Shown here piece by piece: positions 15,566 to 25,126 of a stretch of 64,000 nucleotides of DNA. The notes beneath the pieces were generated by a model. It made no database searches. It was given only the letters and a program-made list of their open reading frames with translations, and was not told where the DNA came from. How positions within the stretch are numbered: position 1 is the first letter of the stretch; the number at the start of each line of letters is the position of its first letter. The stretch lies in the IMG/VR virus record IMGVR_UViG_3300021498_000001, positions 1 through 64,000 of that record. The stretch is one strand, 5' to 3'. A program made the position numbers and the translations under genes. The DNA comes from a virus.

Positions 15566-18500
15566 TTTAGATAGGCTAAGCGAGCTTCATTTAGAGCAGT
15601 TTAGAAAAGAAGGGATTGATTACGACCTTAAGAATCCTCAAACTAGATGGAAACAACTCTATGCAGACCTTCGTTACATCTTTGACTCTGGTCTGCCTAG
15701 AATTTGGAAAGGGAAAAAATGGGGAGATTGGACAGAAGAAGACTGTCTTAGATATGCAGGCAAGATTATAGATGCCTTGCGTTCAGTTTATTTTCCTTTA
15801 ATCCCACCTTCCAAGAATGACCCCAGATACAACACAAGCTACTGGAAAGCCTATCGCAAGGCAGAAGAGAAGGGATATGTCAAATCCAAGCCTCCCAAAT
15901 CAGAAGAACTACCTGAATGGGATAAAAAGCGCAAAGAGATAATCAAGACCTCTTTAGAAGAAGCAGAGAGAAAATTAGATGGACTTTATTTAACACCTCC
16001 ACATGGTGAGCTTTTCTGGACTGATGAAAAGAAGTTGCTCGTGAAAACAAAGGAGTTTGACTTATCCAAGCCTCATTATCTTATAGAAGATGGATACTGC
16101 TATGGCATTATCTCATTTAAGAAGCCTAAAGAAATAACTAAACAGCAATTCTTCTCTGAAGAGTTTAAGAAAAAACATCGCATTTTGGATACAGAAGCTT
16201 GGCAATGGTGGAGAATGACGAGGGACAATGCAGTGGAGCCTAAGCTGTATGCTTATGAGATAAAAGAATTCAAACCTTTTGATGTACCTAGAAGAGTGAG
16301 AGTGCCTAAGGGCATACAGGTTATTGTGAAGGCAGACAATATTGAATTTGTGAGTGAAGATGAAGAGAAACCTGCAAAGATTGATTGGCCTACAATGGCA
16401 GCAAAGGAGGCAAAGACTGATTTTATTAAATTCTATGGTACAAAAGGATATATAGAAGAGGAGAGTGAAAGACATAAATATCATACCTGTATTTTATTTT
16501 CTCTAAATGACACAAATATCTTGTTAGATTATGGAGAAAGGCATCCAGCAGAGATAGAAGAAAGAGTGGATGTAGTATTGAACTCGCATCGGCACGTCGA
16601 TCATATATGCCCTGAAACAGTCAACTTTGCTTGCCCTTTATATGTATCTCAGCAAACTTTAGAAAGAGTAGATTTTCCTCTGCCTGAAGACATTAGAGTC
16701 TATCGGCCCAGAGAACCTTTTAAAATCGACAATATAGAAATCACTGCCTATCCAGTTTACCACTCTATTCGTGCTCCTATGCATATCTTCAAAATCGAAA
16801 CAGACAATCTTGCCATAGGAGTAATGACTGATTTTTTGGGATTTAGAGACAAGAATGATGAGGACTCCTTTTATCCAGATTTAGACATTGTAATTATAGA
16901 TGGCAGTAGCATTACAAGAGATTTAAGGCGATGGAGAGAAGAGCATGACGAGCCTTTTGGACATGAGAGTGTAATACACCAGATAGAAAGGATTAGAGAT
17001 AAGTGTGAGAAAAATCCTGTAATAATCCTCACTCATATAGGCAATGAAGGACTTGAGCTAGGTGATGAGAGAATTCTAGAGTTATTGTCAGAGCAATTTC
17101 CTAATATGAGGATATATGTTGCCAAAGATGGCAGTATATTTGATTTGAAGACAAAGCGATTTACAGAAGCATTCAAAGGAGAACAAATCTGCAAAGATAT
17201 AGTTGCAAACTTGCCTTCCTTTACATGGATACCTGAATTTGTAAGCATAACAGGCTCTACCTTATTTACAAAAGACCATGCGCCTAGAGATTTAGATGTG
17301 ATGTGCAAGGCAGAAGAAATAAATGGAAAGTGGTATATACCTGTGGATACTTCTTTATTACTTAAACTGCAACGAGCGTATCAATATGCAACAAAGAAAG
17401 TATTAGGTAAGGCAATTAAAGCTGACTTTCCTCCTCCCTCGTTGATAGGCCCAAATTGGTGTGTTGATGATAAAACTGAGATTTTAACCAAGGATAGAGG
17501 TTGGGTATTATTCAAAGACTTAAAGGAATCAGACTTAGTAGCTACAGTATCAAAGGACGACTATTTAGAATTTCAGAAACCAATAAGATATTTCTCTAAT
17601 TTCTATAAAGGAAAAATGATTCATATCAAGAATAAGAATATAGATTTATTGGTCACTCCAGAACATAAGGTTATCTATTATCCATGTTTCACGAGAAATA
17701 AAAAACGAATCATATCTGAAGAATGGCAGATGATAGAAGCTCAGAAACTCCTTGAAATGAAAGGAAGAATTTATTTGAAACTAGGATGCAAATGGAAAGG
17801 TGATGGTGATTCAATATTTTGGATTCCACCCTGTATTGGATACAACATGAAGTTAGAACCGCCAGTACCAATTGATATGGAAGATTTTGCTATGTTTATG
17901 GGATGGTATTTATCTGAAGGAAGTGTTCACATTACACCAAAACAAGTTTACTCCGTCTGTATTGCACAATATGAAGACTCTCCTAAGTTTCAAGAATTAA
18001 AGGAATTACTATCTCGCTTGCCATTTGACTTTAAAGAAGTAAGAGGGAACCAAGACAATCCAGAAAAGATTACTGGATTTTGTTGCAAATCGAAACAGTT
18101 AGCTTTATATCTTAAACAATTTGGTAAATGTTATGATAAGTTTATTCCTAATGAAATTAAGAATCAAAAACCAGAAATACTGAAAAGATTTTTAGAATGT
18201 TATTTCTATGGCGATGGACATTTGAGAAAAAGAGCAAAAGGACTGTATGTTGCTAAAACTGTATCTGAACGCTTAGCTGGTGACCTGCAAGAAATTGGCT
18301 TGAAGCTAGGAATTAGAGTCTCCTATAATAAGGAAGGAAATGGAAAACGAAGAAGAATCTACATTGGTAATTTCACTCTTGAATCTAAGTGGAAAAGCAA
18401 AATGAGGCAATTATGTCGTGTTTGTCTTGAGCTTGGACATGTAAAGGAAGTACCATATGAAGGAATGATATATGCAGTTGAAGTGCCTAATGGTATTGTT

Positions 18501-21500
18501 ATTGTTAGGAGAAACTTTAGATTTTGTGTGACTGGTAACTCTTCCATTCCTGCCTACGATTTAAAACTTGTCCCCAGAAAAAATCCAGAAGTAAGAAGGA
18601 CAGGAGAAGAAGAGTTTGAAGAGAAGGTTTATGGAGTGGATTTTAAAGAAAAGCTACGCCTTCGCACCAAATCCAAAGATATTGAAAAAATGGCTCAACA
18701 GTCCCTAGAAGAAGATAAAGTTAAACCTCTTCGCTTCTTTATGCCTCTCAAACCTATAAGAGTGCAGGGCAAACATGGAGAAAGGAATACGCCTGAAAGA
18801 TTGGTAGAGCTATTTGAGCCTCAGCATTATCCTGTATATAACTCAGTCAAGAGGGATGGTTTCAGGGCCATCCTAATGTACGATGGAAATAAGGTTGTCA
18901 TTTACTCAGAAGATGGCAATGACATTACAGACCAATTGCCTACAATTGTAGAAGCAATCAAAAAACTCAAGGTTAAATCAGTCATTCTGGATGCTGAGAT
19001 TGAACTCTGGGAAAATGGACAGCATCATCCAAGAGAGGCAGCAATTGCTAAAATTCACTCCAAAGCAATAGAAGATGAGAATTTGATTGCCAATATTTTT
19101 GACTGTGTCTATCTAAATGGCCAAGACTTACACAAAGAACCTTTTGAAAAGAGATGGAAGGCATTAAATTCTATTGGCATTAAATATTCAAAGGAGACCA
19201 GCCTAGACCCAAAGCAGAAACTCAATATCATACCTCATATCCCATGCAATACACCCAAAGAGCTTCTTAAAGAGACAGAACGAATGAGAAGAGTGAAATC
19301 GAGTGAAGGATGTGTGGCCATTGCACACAATGCTGTATATCCTTTGGATGGAAAGCCAGAAGGTAACTCTTTCTGTAAGTTTCATAATAATGTGGTTGTG
19401 AGAGGGATAGTAGTACAACCAGTCGAAACACGAACCAGCGGCGTATTTAATTTGACCTGGGGTTGTTTAGCAGAAGGCCACGAAATCTTAAAGAAAGACC
19501 AGACAGAAGTAGGGCCTTATGAAAAGGTCTTAGTTATAGGCAGCACTTTTGCAGCACCTTATGTAAAAAGAGGAGCTGTTATTGAGGTTGAGTGTGAGAC
19601 AATCAATCATATCATCCATGAAGATATAGAAGGCAAACCTATAGAGATTACAGCTTGGGCACCCAGATTTATGCGAGTGGTACCTGGAGCAAAGCCAGAC
19701 AGCATAGATGATATTTTAAGAAAAGCAAGGAAAGAAAATCATGTTTTGCAGATTAAAATAGTTAAACCTGATGGCACAGTAGAGTACAGAGAGTCAAAGA
19801 AAGAACTCCTTTGCTTTCTTACAGAAGAACCTACTTTAGAGAGTCAGATAAGCGATAGATTTGGCGCAGCCAAATATGCTGTGTTCTTTGAACCTGCTAC
19901 TTATCACTTTGAAGCAGTAGATTTGTCTAATTTTAGAACAGGTGTAGAGATTGCAGATTTAATAAAGCAGCATCAGGCAACTAAAGTCATTACAAATCAA
20001 ATAGGAAGATTTAGCAGAGACGAATTAGAAAAAGCTGGCATTGAGATTGATTTTGCAGAGGGAAGGGTGAGTGATTATTTGAAAAAGGAGCTGGGAGAGA
20101 GTCCTTTGGTAAAGGAGGCAGAAATAAGGGAGCAGGGTGACCCATATATGCAGTATTTCGATGAGGATAAAGAGCATAGAGTGTGCAACCAGAGGCATTA
20201 TAGATTTGCTCTTAAGGACATACTCAAAGAGACTGGAATGGAAGATGAATGGCCTGATGAGTGGACAGAAGAAGATTGGCGAAAAAATTGGGATTCTTGG
20301 AAAAGAAGAGTATATCCAAAATTAAGGAAATATTTTGAAACTCATCCTGAATATGAGCATAGTCCTTCAACTCATGTAGATCAAAGATATGAGACAGATA
20401 GTGGTGCATTGATTGGATGGACTATATTGGATTCACTGCCAGATAGACCTAAAGTGCCTCCTCTTTCTTTGGAGGATGCCAAAAAGTTTGATAGAGATCC
20501 TTCTAATTGGAAGATTGATTGGAACACAGGTGAATGGGCTTGGCGTGAAAAAAAAGGTGGAGCAAAGGCAAGAATTTCAATTGTAGTAAGGAAAAAGTCA
20601 CCAGAGCCCCTAGACTGGCTCACTTTTGAGGGTGAACAGCCCCCCAAATCGGTTGGTGCAACAGCTTATGGCCCTGCTATCTTTACTCACATTACTCCTT
20701 TAGGAGTAGTTGAGACGCTCAGCCAGAAAAGTTACATGCATGAATACTATCTCACATTTCCCAATTTTAAATGGCATATAGTATTTCGTCTTTTGAGGAA
20801 ACCATTTGTGCAGAAAGAATCATTTAAGGAAGCACTGAGAACACAAGATTATGAGCGTCTTTCAGAAATGGTTGAATTAGAAGAAGGCGAATCTTTAGAA
20901 GAAGGCTTGTATCTAGAAGCTAAGAGATTTATTCCAGTTTCTAAGGGCGGGTGGGGGCTGGAGGAAAGTGGATGGGTAGCTATTTATGTCACAAGAGAAC
21001 CCTATGTTATTTCAAAGCGTGCAGTACAATTGAAATGGATTCCACCTTATCCCTACAGCGCCCTCCCTCGCCATATCAAGAAACAAATCCCACCTGAATA
21101 TCACTACTGGAAAGAAAAGGATATGCAAAAGCGCATAGAGATAAGGGATGCTCTTGTTAAAGCTATCAAAGAAAAGAAAGTTGTATTGAAGGAGAGTATT
21201 GTAAGAGACTTTAAACTTGACTTTCACTGGAGCGAACCTGCTGAGTTGGTGAAGCGTCGCAGCCCCGCCCACAAACATTGGGACCTTCGAATCGATGGCG
21301 ACCTCAAAAAGAAAACAGGTTATATCTTCCACGCAGTCTTAGAACTCAATCCCTTAGAAGTTGACTCTACTTCTGCATATCTCAAGAAATGCAAAGGAGA
21401 TGAAGGCGGCATTGATTGGATGAACGTGGGCAAAGAAAAGACAGTTAAATTCACAAAGGGCCCAGGAACATTTGAAAAGAATGAGCCAGGGTACATAAGA

Positions 21501-21659
21501 GCATTGGATTGGGGCAGAGTTTTAGTGCTTGAAGACTCTCCTCTCTTTAAGAAGTTTCAATTTAAGGGCAAAAAATTAAAAGGTATCTGGATTATGTACA
21601 GAAGCAGTCCAGATACAGATATTTGGATATTTGAAAAGAGTAAGAATATAGGCAAATAA
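15549..21659 (+). CDS. 2036-aa multidomain protein: MBL nuclease, nucleotidyltransferase, intein, DNA ligase, NifX-like, LigD-PE-like
   Basis: Domains in order: an unrecognised helical N-terminus (1-300); a metallo-beta-lactamase domain with HxHxDH at 347-352; a pol-beta-type nucleotidyltransferase with GS at 569-570 and DLD at 581-583; an intein at 638-997; an ATP-dependent ligase/nucleotidyltransferase core (KRDG with Lys1101, LDAE with Glu1150, EG motif IV near 1253, Lys1277); a NifX/dinitrogenase-cofactor-like domain at about 1420-1512; then two LigD phosphoesterase-like motifs, THVDQR (1608-1613) and HKHWDLR (1908-1914). The combination suggests DNA end processing and sealing. It overlaps the portal gene and precedes the capsid gene, so it is expressed late and might be packaged. 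Mature length after splicing would be 1676 aa. Confidence 0.8.
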   Translation: MEEKDNLDRLSELHLEQFRKEGIDYDLKNPQTRWKQLYADLRYIFDSGLPRIWKGKKWGDWTEEDCLRYAGKIIDALRSVYFPLIPPSKNDPRYNTSYWKAYRKAEEKGYVKSKPPKSEELPEWDKKRKEIIKTSLEEAERKLDGLYLTPPHGELFWTDEKKLLVKTKEFDLSKPHYLIEDGYCYGIISFKKPKEITKQQFFSEEFKKKHRILDTEAWQWWRMTRDNAVEPKLYAYEIKEFKPFDVPRRVRVPKGIQVIVKADNIEFVSEDEEKPAKIDWPTMAAKEAKTDFIKFYGTKGYIEEESERHKYHTCILFSLNDTNILLDYGERHPAEIEERVDVVLNSHRHVDHICPETVNFACPLYVSQQTLERVDFPLPEDIRVYRPREPFKIDNIEITAYPVYHSIRAPMHIFKIETDNLAIGVMTDFLGFRDKNDEDSFYPDLDIVIIDGSSITRDLRRWREEHDEPFGHESVIHQIERIRDKCEKNPVIILTHIGNEGLELGDERILELLSEQFPNMRIYVAKDGSIFDLKTKRFTEAFKGEQICKDIVANLPSFTWIPEFVSITGSTLFTKDHAPRDLDVMCKAEEINGKWYIPVDTSLLLKLQRAYQYATKKVLGKAIKADFPPPSLIGPNWCVDDKTEILTKDRGWVLFKDLKESDLVATVSKDDYLEFQKPIRYFSNFYKGKMIHIKNKNIDLLVTPEHKVIYYPCFTRNKKRIISEEWQMIEAQKLLEMKGRIYLKLGCKWKGDGDSIFWIPPCIGYNMKLEPPVPIDMEDFAMFMGWYLSEGSVHITPKQVYSVCIAQYEDSPKFQELKELLSRLPFDFKEVRGNQDNPEKITGFCCKSKQLALYLKQFGKCYDKFIPNEIKNQKPEILKRFLECYFYGDGHLRKRAKGLYVAKTVSERLAGDLQEIGLKLGIRVSYNKEGNGKRRRIYIGNFTLESKWKSKMRQLCRVCLELGHVKEVPYEGMIYAVEVPNGIVIVRRNFRFCVTGNSSIPAYDLKLVPRKNPEVRRTGEEEFEEKVYGVDFKEKLRLRTKSKDIEKMAQQSLEEDKVKPLRFFMPLKPIRVQGKHGERNTPERLVELFEPQHYPVYNSVKRDGFRAILMYDGNKVVIYSEDGNDITDQLPTIVEAIKKLKVKSVILDAEIELWENGQHHPREAAIAKIHSKAIEDENLIANIFDCVYLNGQDLHKEPFEKRWKALNSIGIKYSKETSLDPKQKLNIIPHIPCNTPKELLKETERMRRVKSSEGCVAIAHNAVYPLDGKPEGNSFCKFHNNVVVRGIVVQPVETRTSGVFNLTWGCLAEGHEILKKDQTEVGPYEKVLVIGSTFAAPYVKRGAVIEVECETINHIIHEDIEGKPIEITAWAPRFMRVVPGAKPDSIDDILRKARKENHVLQIKIVKPDGTVEYRESKKELLCFLTEEPTLESQISDRFGAAKYAVFFEPATYHFEAVDLSNFRTGVEIADLIKQHQATKVITNQIGRFSRDELEKAGIEIDFAEGRVSDYLKKELGESPLVKEAEIREQGDPYMQYFDEDKEHRVCNQRHYRFALKDILKETGMEDEWPDEWTEEDWRKNWDSWKRRVYPKLRKYFETHPEYEHSPSTHVDQRYETDSGALIGWTILDSLPDRPKVPPLSLEDAKKFDRDPSNWKIDWNTGEWAWREKKGGAKARISIVVRKKSPEPLDWLTFEGEQPPKSVGATAYGPAIFTHITPLGVVETLSQKSYMHEYYLTFPNFKWHIVFRLLRKPFVQKESFKEALRTQDYERLSEMVELEEGESLEEGLYLEAKRFIPVSKGGWGLEESGWVAIYVTREPYVISKRAVQLKWIPPYPYSALPRHIKKQIPPEYHYWKEKDMQKRIEIRDALVKAIKEKKVVLKESIVRDFKLDFHWSEPAELVKRRSPAHKHWDLRIDGDLKKKTGYIFHAVLELNPLEVDSTSAYLKKCKGDEGGIDWMNVGKEKTVKFTKGPGTFEKNEPGYIRALDWGRVLVLEDSPLFKKFQFKGKKLKGIWIMYRSSPDTDIWIFEKSKNIGK
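17460..18539 (+). mobile_element. LAGLIDADG intein, 360 aa, inside the multidomain protein
   Basis: The intein begins with Cys638 (CVDDKTEILTKDRGW, block A). It has a block B TPEH motif (LLVTPEHKVIY), two LAGLIDADG helices (MFMGWYLSEGSVHI and FLECYFYGDGHL) of a homing endonuclease, and a C-terminal block (EGMIYAVEVPNGIVIVRRNF then FCVTGN). It ends in Asn997 with Ser998 as the first extein residue. The residue before the terminal Asn is Gly rather than the usual His, a known variation that can slow splicing. The insertion point lies between the nucleotidyltransferase and ligase domains. Confidence 0.92.
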
Positions 21660-21660
21660 C

Positions 21661-21981
21661 ATGAGTGAGATGAAAGAGGTTGATTTAGGCAATAAGATTG
21701 AGATGAAGCTAACCCTAGATAAGTTTCTTGAATTACTCAAACAGCAATGTGGAGAGAAATGTCAAATCTCAGCGATTGTAAGAAATCCAGATATGCATAC
21801 ATTTCAATGTCTTGCATACAATTCTGATTCGTTGCAAGATTTTTATTTCGATGTGTTAGGTGGTTTGATTACAATATATCTTAGAATGGGACAGAATATT
21901 GATTTTGAAGAATACTTGGCAGCAGTAATTGGACATTTACGATTGATGAAAGATAATCTTGTTCCTATAAAGAGGCAGTGA
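21661..21981 (+). CDS. Hypothetical protein, 106 aa
   Basis: Starts 1 nt after the stop of the giant gene. Acidic N-terminus (EMKEVDLGNKIEMKLTLDKF), then an alpha-beta pattern. No family is recognised. Its stop region overlaps the next start (ATGATGG). Confidence 0.6.
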   Translation: MSEMKEVDLGNKIEMKLTLDKFLELLKQQCGEKCQISAIVRNPDMHTFQCLAYNSDSLQDFYFDVLGGLITIYLRMGQNIDFEEYLAAVIGHLRLMKDNLVPIKRQ

Positions 21982-22169
21982 TGGATTTTAGCAGATTTAG
22001 ATGTCCAAAGGACAAACACTTTCTGTTTGCACAGTGCATAAAGGATGGGATGATTGAGGTAAAATGTAGATACTGCAAGACTACTTATCAGCTTAAGTTT
22101 AAGAATGGTAAACTTGTATCCCTTAAAGAAATTTATGTGCCTTTAAAGCAAGAAGACTTGACAAAATAA
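21978..22169 (+). CDS. Small zinc-finger-like protein, 63 aa
   Basis: The pattern FRCPKDKHFLFAQC, then VKCRYCKTTYQL, resembles single zinc-ribbon proteins such as phage Com, although the first pair is C-x10-C rather than CxxC. It may bind RNA or DNA. It overlaps the preceding gene by 4 nt and is followed by a 90-bp untranslated region with hairpins before the capsid gene. Confidence 0.6.
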   Translation: MMDFSRFRCPKDKHFLFAQCIKDGMIEVKCRYCKTTYQLKFKNGKLVSLKEIYVPLKQEDLTK

Positions 22170-22251
22170 ATTTCAAAATATAAAATATGTTAGATAAATA
22201 GAACTTTGTGAATTGCCTCGCATTCAGGGCAAAGAATCTATTGGATTAAAG

Positions 22252-22283
22252 GCCCAGTAAGTGGAAGAGGCAACTTGCTGGGC
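22252..22283 (+). promoter_or_regulatory. Hairpin with SD-like loop at the capsid gene start
   Basis: GCCCAGTAAGT can pair over 11 positions (one G-U) with ACTTGCTGGGC. The 10-nt loop is GGAAGAGGCA, a Shine-Dalgarno-like sequence, and the helix ends one base before the ATG at 22285. The structure could display or gate the ribosome site of the capsid gene. A possible GTG start (22261) would lie inside the helix. Confidence 0.55.
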
Positions 22284-22284
22284 T

Positions 22285-24639
22285 ATGAATGTTTTAAGTA
22301 CAAGCGATTTCTTAGAAACCTTTCAAGGCAAATTCCTTCCTTTATTAGAGTCTTCTAAAACAGGCGAAGAGTGGGATGTTGTCTTAATAGAAGCAGGCAG
22401 AAGCAAAGGAGGCAGTCAGGGACAAATCCTTTATCCAGAAGAAGTATTGAAGAAAGCAGTCCCTCTCTTTGAAAATGCCAAATGCTATGCCTTTGAATTC
22501 AGCGGTCAAATCTATGACCACCTACCAGAAAATATCAAACAGGCAGTACCTCAAGGTTTTGCAAAGAACCTTGTCGGTTATTTCACAAATCCAAAGCTAA
22601 AGAAACTCCCTAACGGCAAAAAGGGCATTGTAGCAAGATTTCATGTCATTGCAGATTGGCTTAAATCTGCTCTCAAGAATGCAGGCAAAAAACTGCCAGA
22701 GCTGCTGGGATTCAGTATAGATGCTGAGGGTGTAGTGGATAAAGAAAATCAGGTTGCCTTGTCAATTGACAGAGTAGATAGTGTGGACTTGGTAACATAC
22801 CCAGCAGCAGGGGGCAGATTTTTAAGAATGGTTGCGTCAAGGCTTGCTGCGAGTTTGCAACAGCAGGCTAATTTAAAGACATCAAACAAAGGAGGGTTGG
22901 ATATGGTAGAAGGCAGAATGTTGTTAATGATGAAAGGTTTGCAGAGTGGTCTTAAGGAGGGACAAGAGCTAGAAATCACAGATGATGTTGTCAATGCTAT
23001 CTTCTCAGAGGCTCTAGAGAAAGAGGAGATTGAGGAGTCTAGGGATGAGCTGAAAGAGATTATCTCACAATGCATTGGATTCTTGAAAGAAGGCAAAGAC
23101 CAGTTTGCAGAAGCTCTTTTGAATGGGATTGTTGAGGCTAAGAAGAAAAAGAGGAAAAAGAAAGAGGAGTATCCTAGCCCTGAAGAAGAGTATCCTAAAC
23201 CTCAGAAGGCTTCTATGCCTGAGCCTCAAGCTGAGCCTAAACCTGAGATGAAACCTGAGCTTGAAGAGGCAAAGAAAAAGAAGAAAGAAGAATATCCTTA
23301 TCCTGAAGTACAGAAACAGTCTCAGGAATTACAGGCTCTTAAAGATGAAATTACTCGCCTCAAATTAGAGAAGTACTTAGAAGAAGCTCTTAAGGAATCT
23401 GGTCTTACCAATGTTTCCAAGAACCAGATCAGAAGCATGAGATTTAGCTCTGTAGAGGAAATTGATAAGGCTATCCAGAACATGAAGGACTTAGAAGCTA
23501 AGTTTATGCAGGAAGCTGGCATTTCAAGCAGGGTAGAAGCAGGTGAAACTGAGGGCGAAAAGGCATTGAAACTGCTTGAGGATGTTATTGAAGGTAAAGC
23601 TCACAGCATTAAAGAGGCTTATGTCAGGTTTACAGGTGATACTAGAGTCACAGGCTTAATAAGAGAGTGCAGAGGTAGGGGCAAGGAAAGAATTACAGAG
23701 AGCTTAACTACTTCAGATTGGGCAGAGGCATTGGGCGATACCTTGAGGCGTAAGCTCATAAAAGAATATCAAGTTTCTGGCTTAGATGACTGGAAGAAAA
23801 TCGTATCTGATATAGTGCCTTTACCTGACTTTAGAAGCCAGCATTGGATTAGATTGGGTGGATACGGTGAGCTTCCTTCTGTATCTCAAGGTGCAACTTA
23901 CACAGAGCTAACTAGCCCAACAGATGAAGAAGTGACCCTGTCTGTGAGCAAAAAAGGTGGCCTTGAATCGGTCACTATTGAGATGATAAAGAATGATGAC
24001 ATAATGGCAATTAGGCAGATTCCTAGAAGGTTGGCAAGAGCTGCTGCTCAGGCTCTTTACAATGCTATATTTGATGACATTCTCAAAGACAATGCAACAA
24101 TATATGATAGTGTTGCCCTATTCCATTCAAGCCACAATAACTTAGGAAGCTCTGCTCTTTCTGCTTCTTCATTTATGGCAACAAGAAAGGCAATGGCACA
24201 GCAAACTGCTTATGGAAACAGCGAAGAATATCTAAACCTCTATCCAAAATGGTTGATTGTGCCAGTGGATCTTGAGGATACAGCATTCAAGATTTGCCAT
24301 TCTCCTGTGTATGTAAGTGCAGCTTCTTATTACAGCGGTGGTACTGCTTCAGAGGCTGCAACCACTCCAAATATTGTACCTCAGAAATTTAAGACAGATT
24401 ACATTGTTGTGCCTAGATGGACAGATGCAAATGATTGGATCGCAGTAGCAGATCCTAATATGTGTCCTACAATAGTTGTAGGCTTCTTGGATGGGAAAGA
24501 AGAGCCTGAGATATTTATTCAGGATCAGCCTTCAGTCGGTAGTTTATTCTATGCTGATAAGATAGTGTACAAGATTAGGCATATTTGGGGCGTGGCTGTA
24601 TTTGATTACAGGCCATTCTATAAGCATGTAGTGAGCTAA
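22285..24639 (+). CDS. Fused prohead protease, scaffold and major capsid protein, 784 aa
   Basis: Residues 1-190 resemble Mu/HK97-type head maturation proteases (LPELLGFSIDAEGVVD, VDSVDLVTYPAAGGRFLR). Residues about 200-480 are a charged scaffold region with a Lys/Glu/Pro linker containing repeated EEYPxPE. The last 300 residues form a capsid domain like phage Mu gpT or HK97-type subunits (ESVTIEMIKNDDIMAIRQIPRRLARAA, LIVPVDLEDTAFKI). I prefer ATG 22285, just after the hairpin, over GTG 22261. Self-cleavage would release the capsid subunit. Confidence 0.82.
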   Translation: MNVLSTSDFLETFQGKFLPLLESSKTGEEWDVVLIEAGRSKGGSQGQILYPEEVLKKAVPLFENAKCYAFEFSGQIYDHLPENIKQAVPQGFAKNLVGYFTNPKLKKLPNGKKGIVARFHVIADWLKSALKNAGKKLPELLGFSIDAEGVVDKENQVALSIDRVDSVDLVTYPAAGGRFLRMVASRLAASLQQQANLKTSNKGGLDMVEGRMLLMMKGLQSGLKEGQELEITDDVVNAIFSEALEKEEIEESRDELKEIISQCIGFLKEGKDQFAEALLNGIVEAKKKKRKKKEEYPSPEEEYPKPQKASMPEPQAEPKPEMKPELEEAKKKKKEEYPYPEVQKQSQELQALKDEITRLKLEKYLEEALKESGLTNVSKNQIRSMRFSSVEEIDKAIQNMKDLEAKFMQEAGISSRVEAGETEGEKALKLLEDVIEGKAHSIKEAYVRFTGDTRVTGLIRECRGRGKERITESLTTSDWAEALGDTLRRKLIKEYQVSGLDDWKKIVSDIVPLPDFRSQHWIRLGGYGELPSVSQGATYTELTSPTDEEVTLSVSKKGGLESVTIEMIKNDDIMAIRQIPRRLARAAAQALYNAIFDDILKDNATIYDSVALFHSSHNNLGSSALSASSFMATRKAMAQQTAYGNSEEYLNLYPKWLIVPVDLEDTAFKICHSPVYVSAASYYSGGTASEAATTPNIVPQKFKTDYIVVPRWTDANDWIAVADPNMCPTIVVGFLDGKEEPEIFIQDQPSVGSLFYADKIVYKIRHIWGVAVFDYRPFYKHVVS

Positions 24640-24706
24640 TAGGCTTATTTAATAAACAAGGCACAGAGATTGGTGCTTAACTTGAGAATTAAAGAGGAGG
24701 TATGCT

Positions 24707-25123
24707 ATGGCTAAGATTATAGCAGGTGATTTGCCCTCTCATAGACAGTCAGTATTGTTTGAGGTAGCAAGCAGAGCTGCAACAGATGATAAATACAGCA
24801 ATCTTATGTTCAGAGCACCTCATGACCTCACAGTCAAAGCAGCTTATGTAACCTTTCTTTCTGCTGTAACTGGAGCTGCAGATAATTATTTCACAGTAAG
24901 AGTTAGGAATTTAGGCACAAATGGCAGTGGTACTACTGACCTTGCTACAAAGGCTTTCAGTTCAACTTCTGTGACTGCTTCTGCAAAAGTCCCAGTAGCT
25001 TTGACTTTAGCTTCTACTCCTACAATGAGTGAAGGTGAAGTAATGGTTGCTTATATAGACCATGCTGGAAGTGGTAAGGCTAGTGATATAGCAATTTTAC
25101 AGGTAGATTATACTTGGACATAA
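24707..25123 (+). CDS. Putative capsid decoration protein, 138 aa
   Basis: Small Ser/Thr/Ala-rich beta protein directly after the capsid gene, with a strong AGAGGAGG site. The composition (LTVKAAYVTFLSAVTGAADNYF, then ATKAFSSTSVTASAKVPVAL) and position fit a head decoration or fibre protein. No signature motif is present, so the role rests on context. Confidence 0.6.
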   Translation: MAKIIAGDLPSHRQSVLFEVASRAATDDKYSNLMFRAPHDLTVKAAYVTFLSAVTGAADNYFTVRVRNLGTNGSGTTDLATKAFSSTSVTASAKVPVALTLASTPTMSEGEVMVAYIDHAGSGKASDIAILQVDYTWT

Positions 25124-25126
25124 TAA

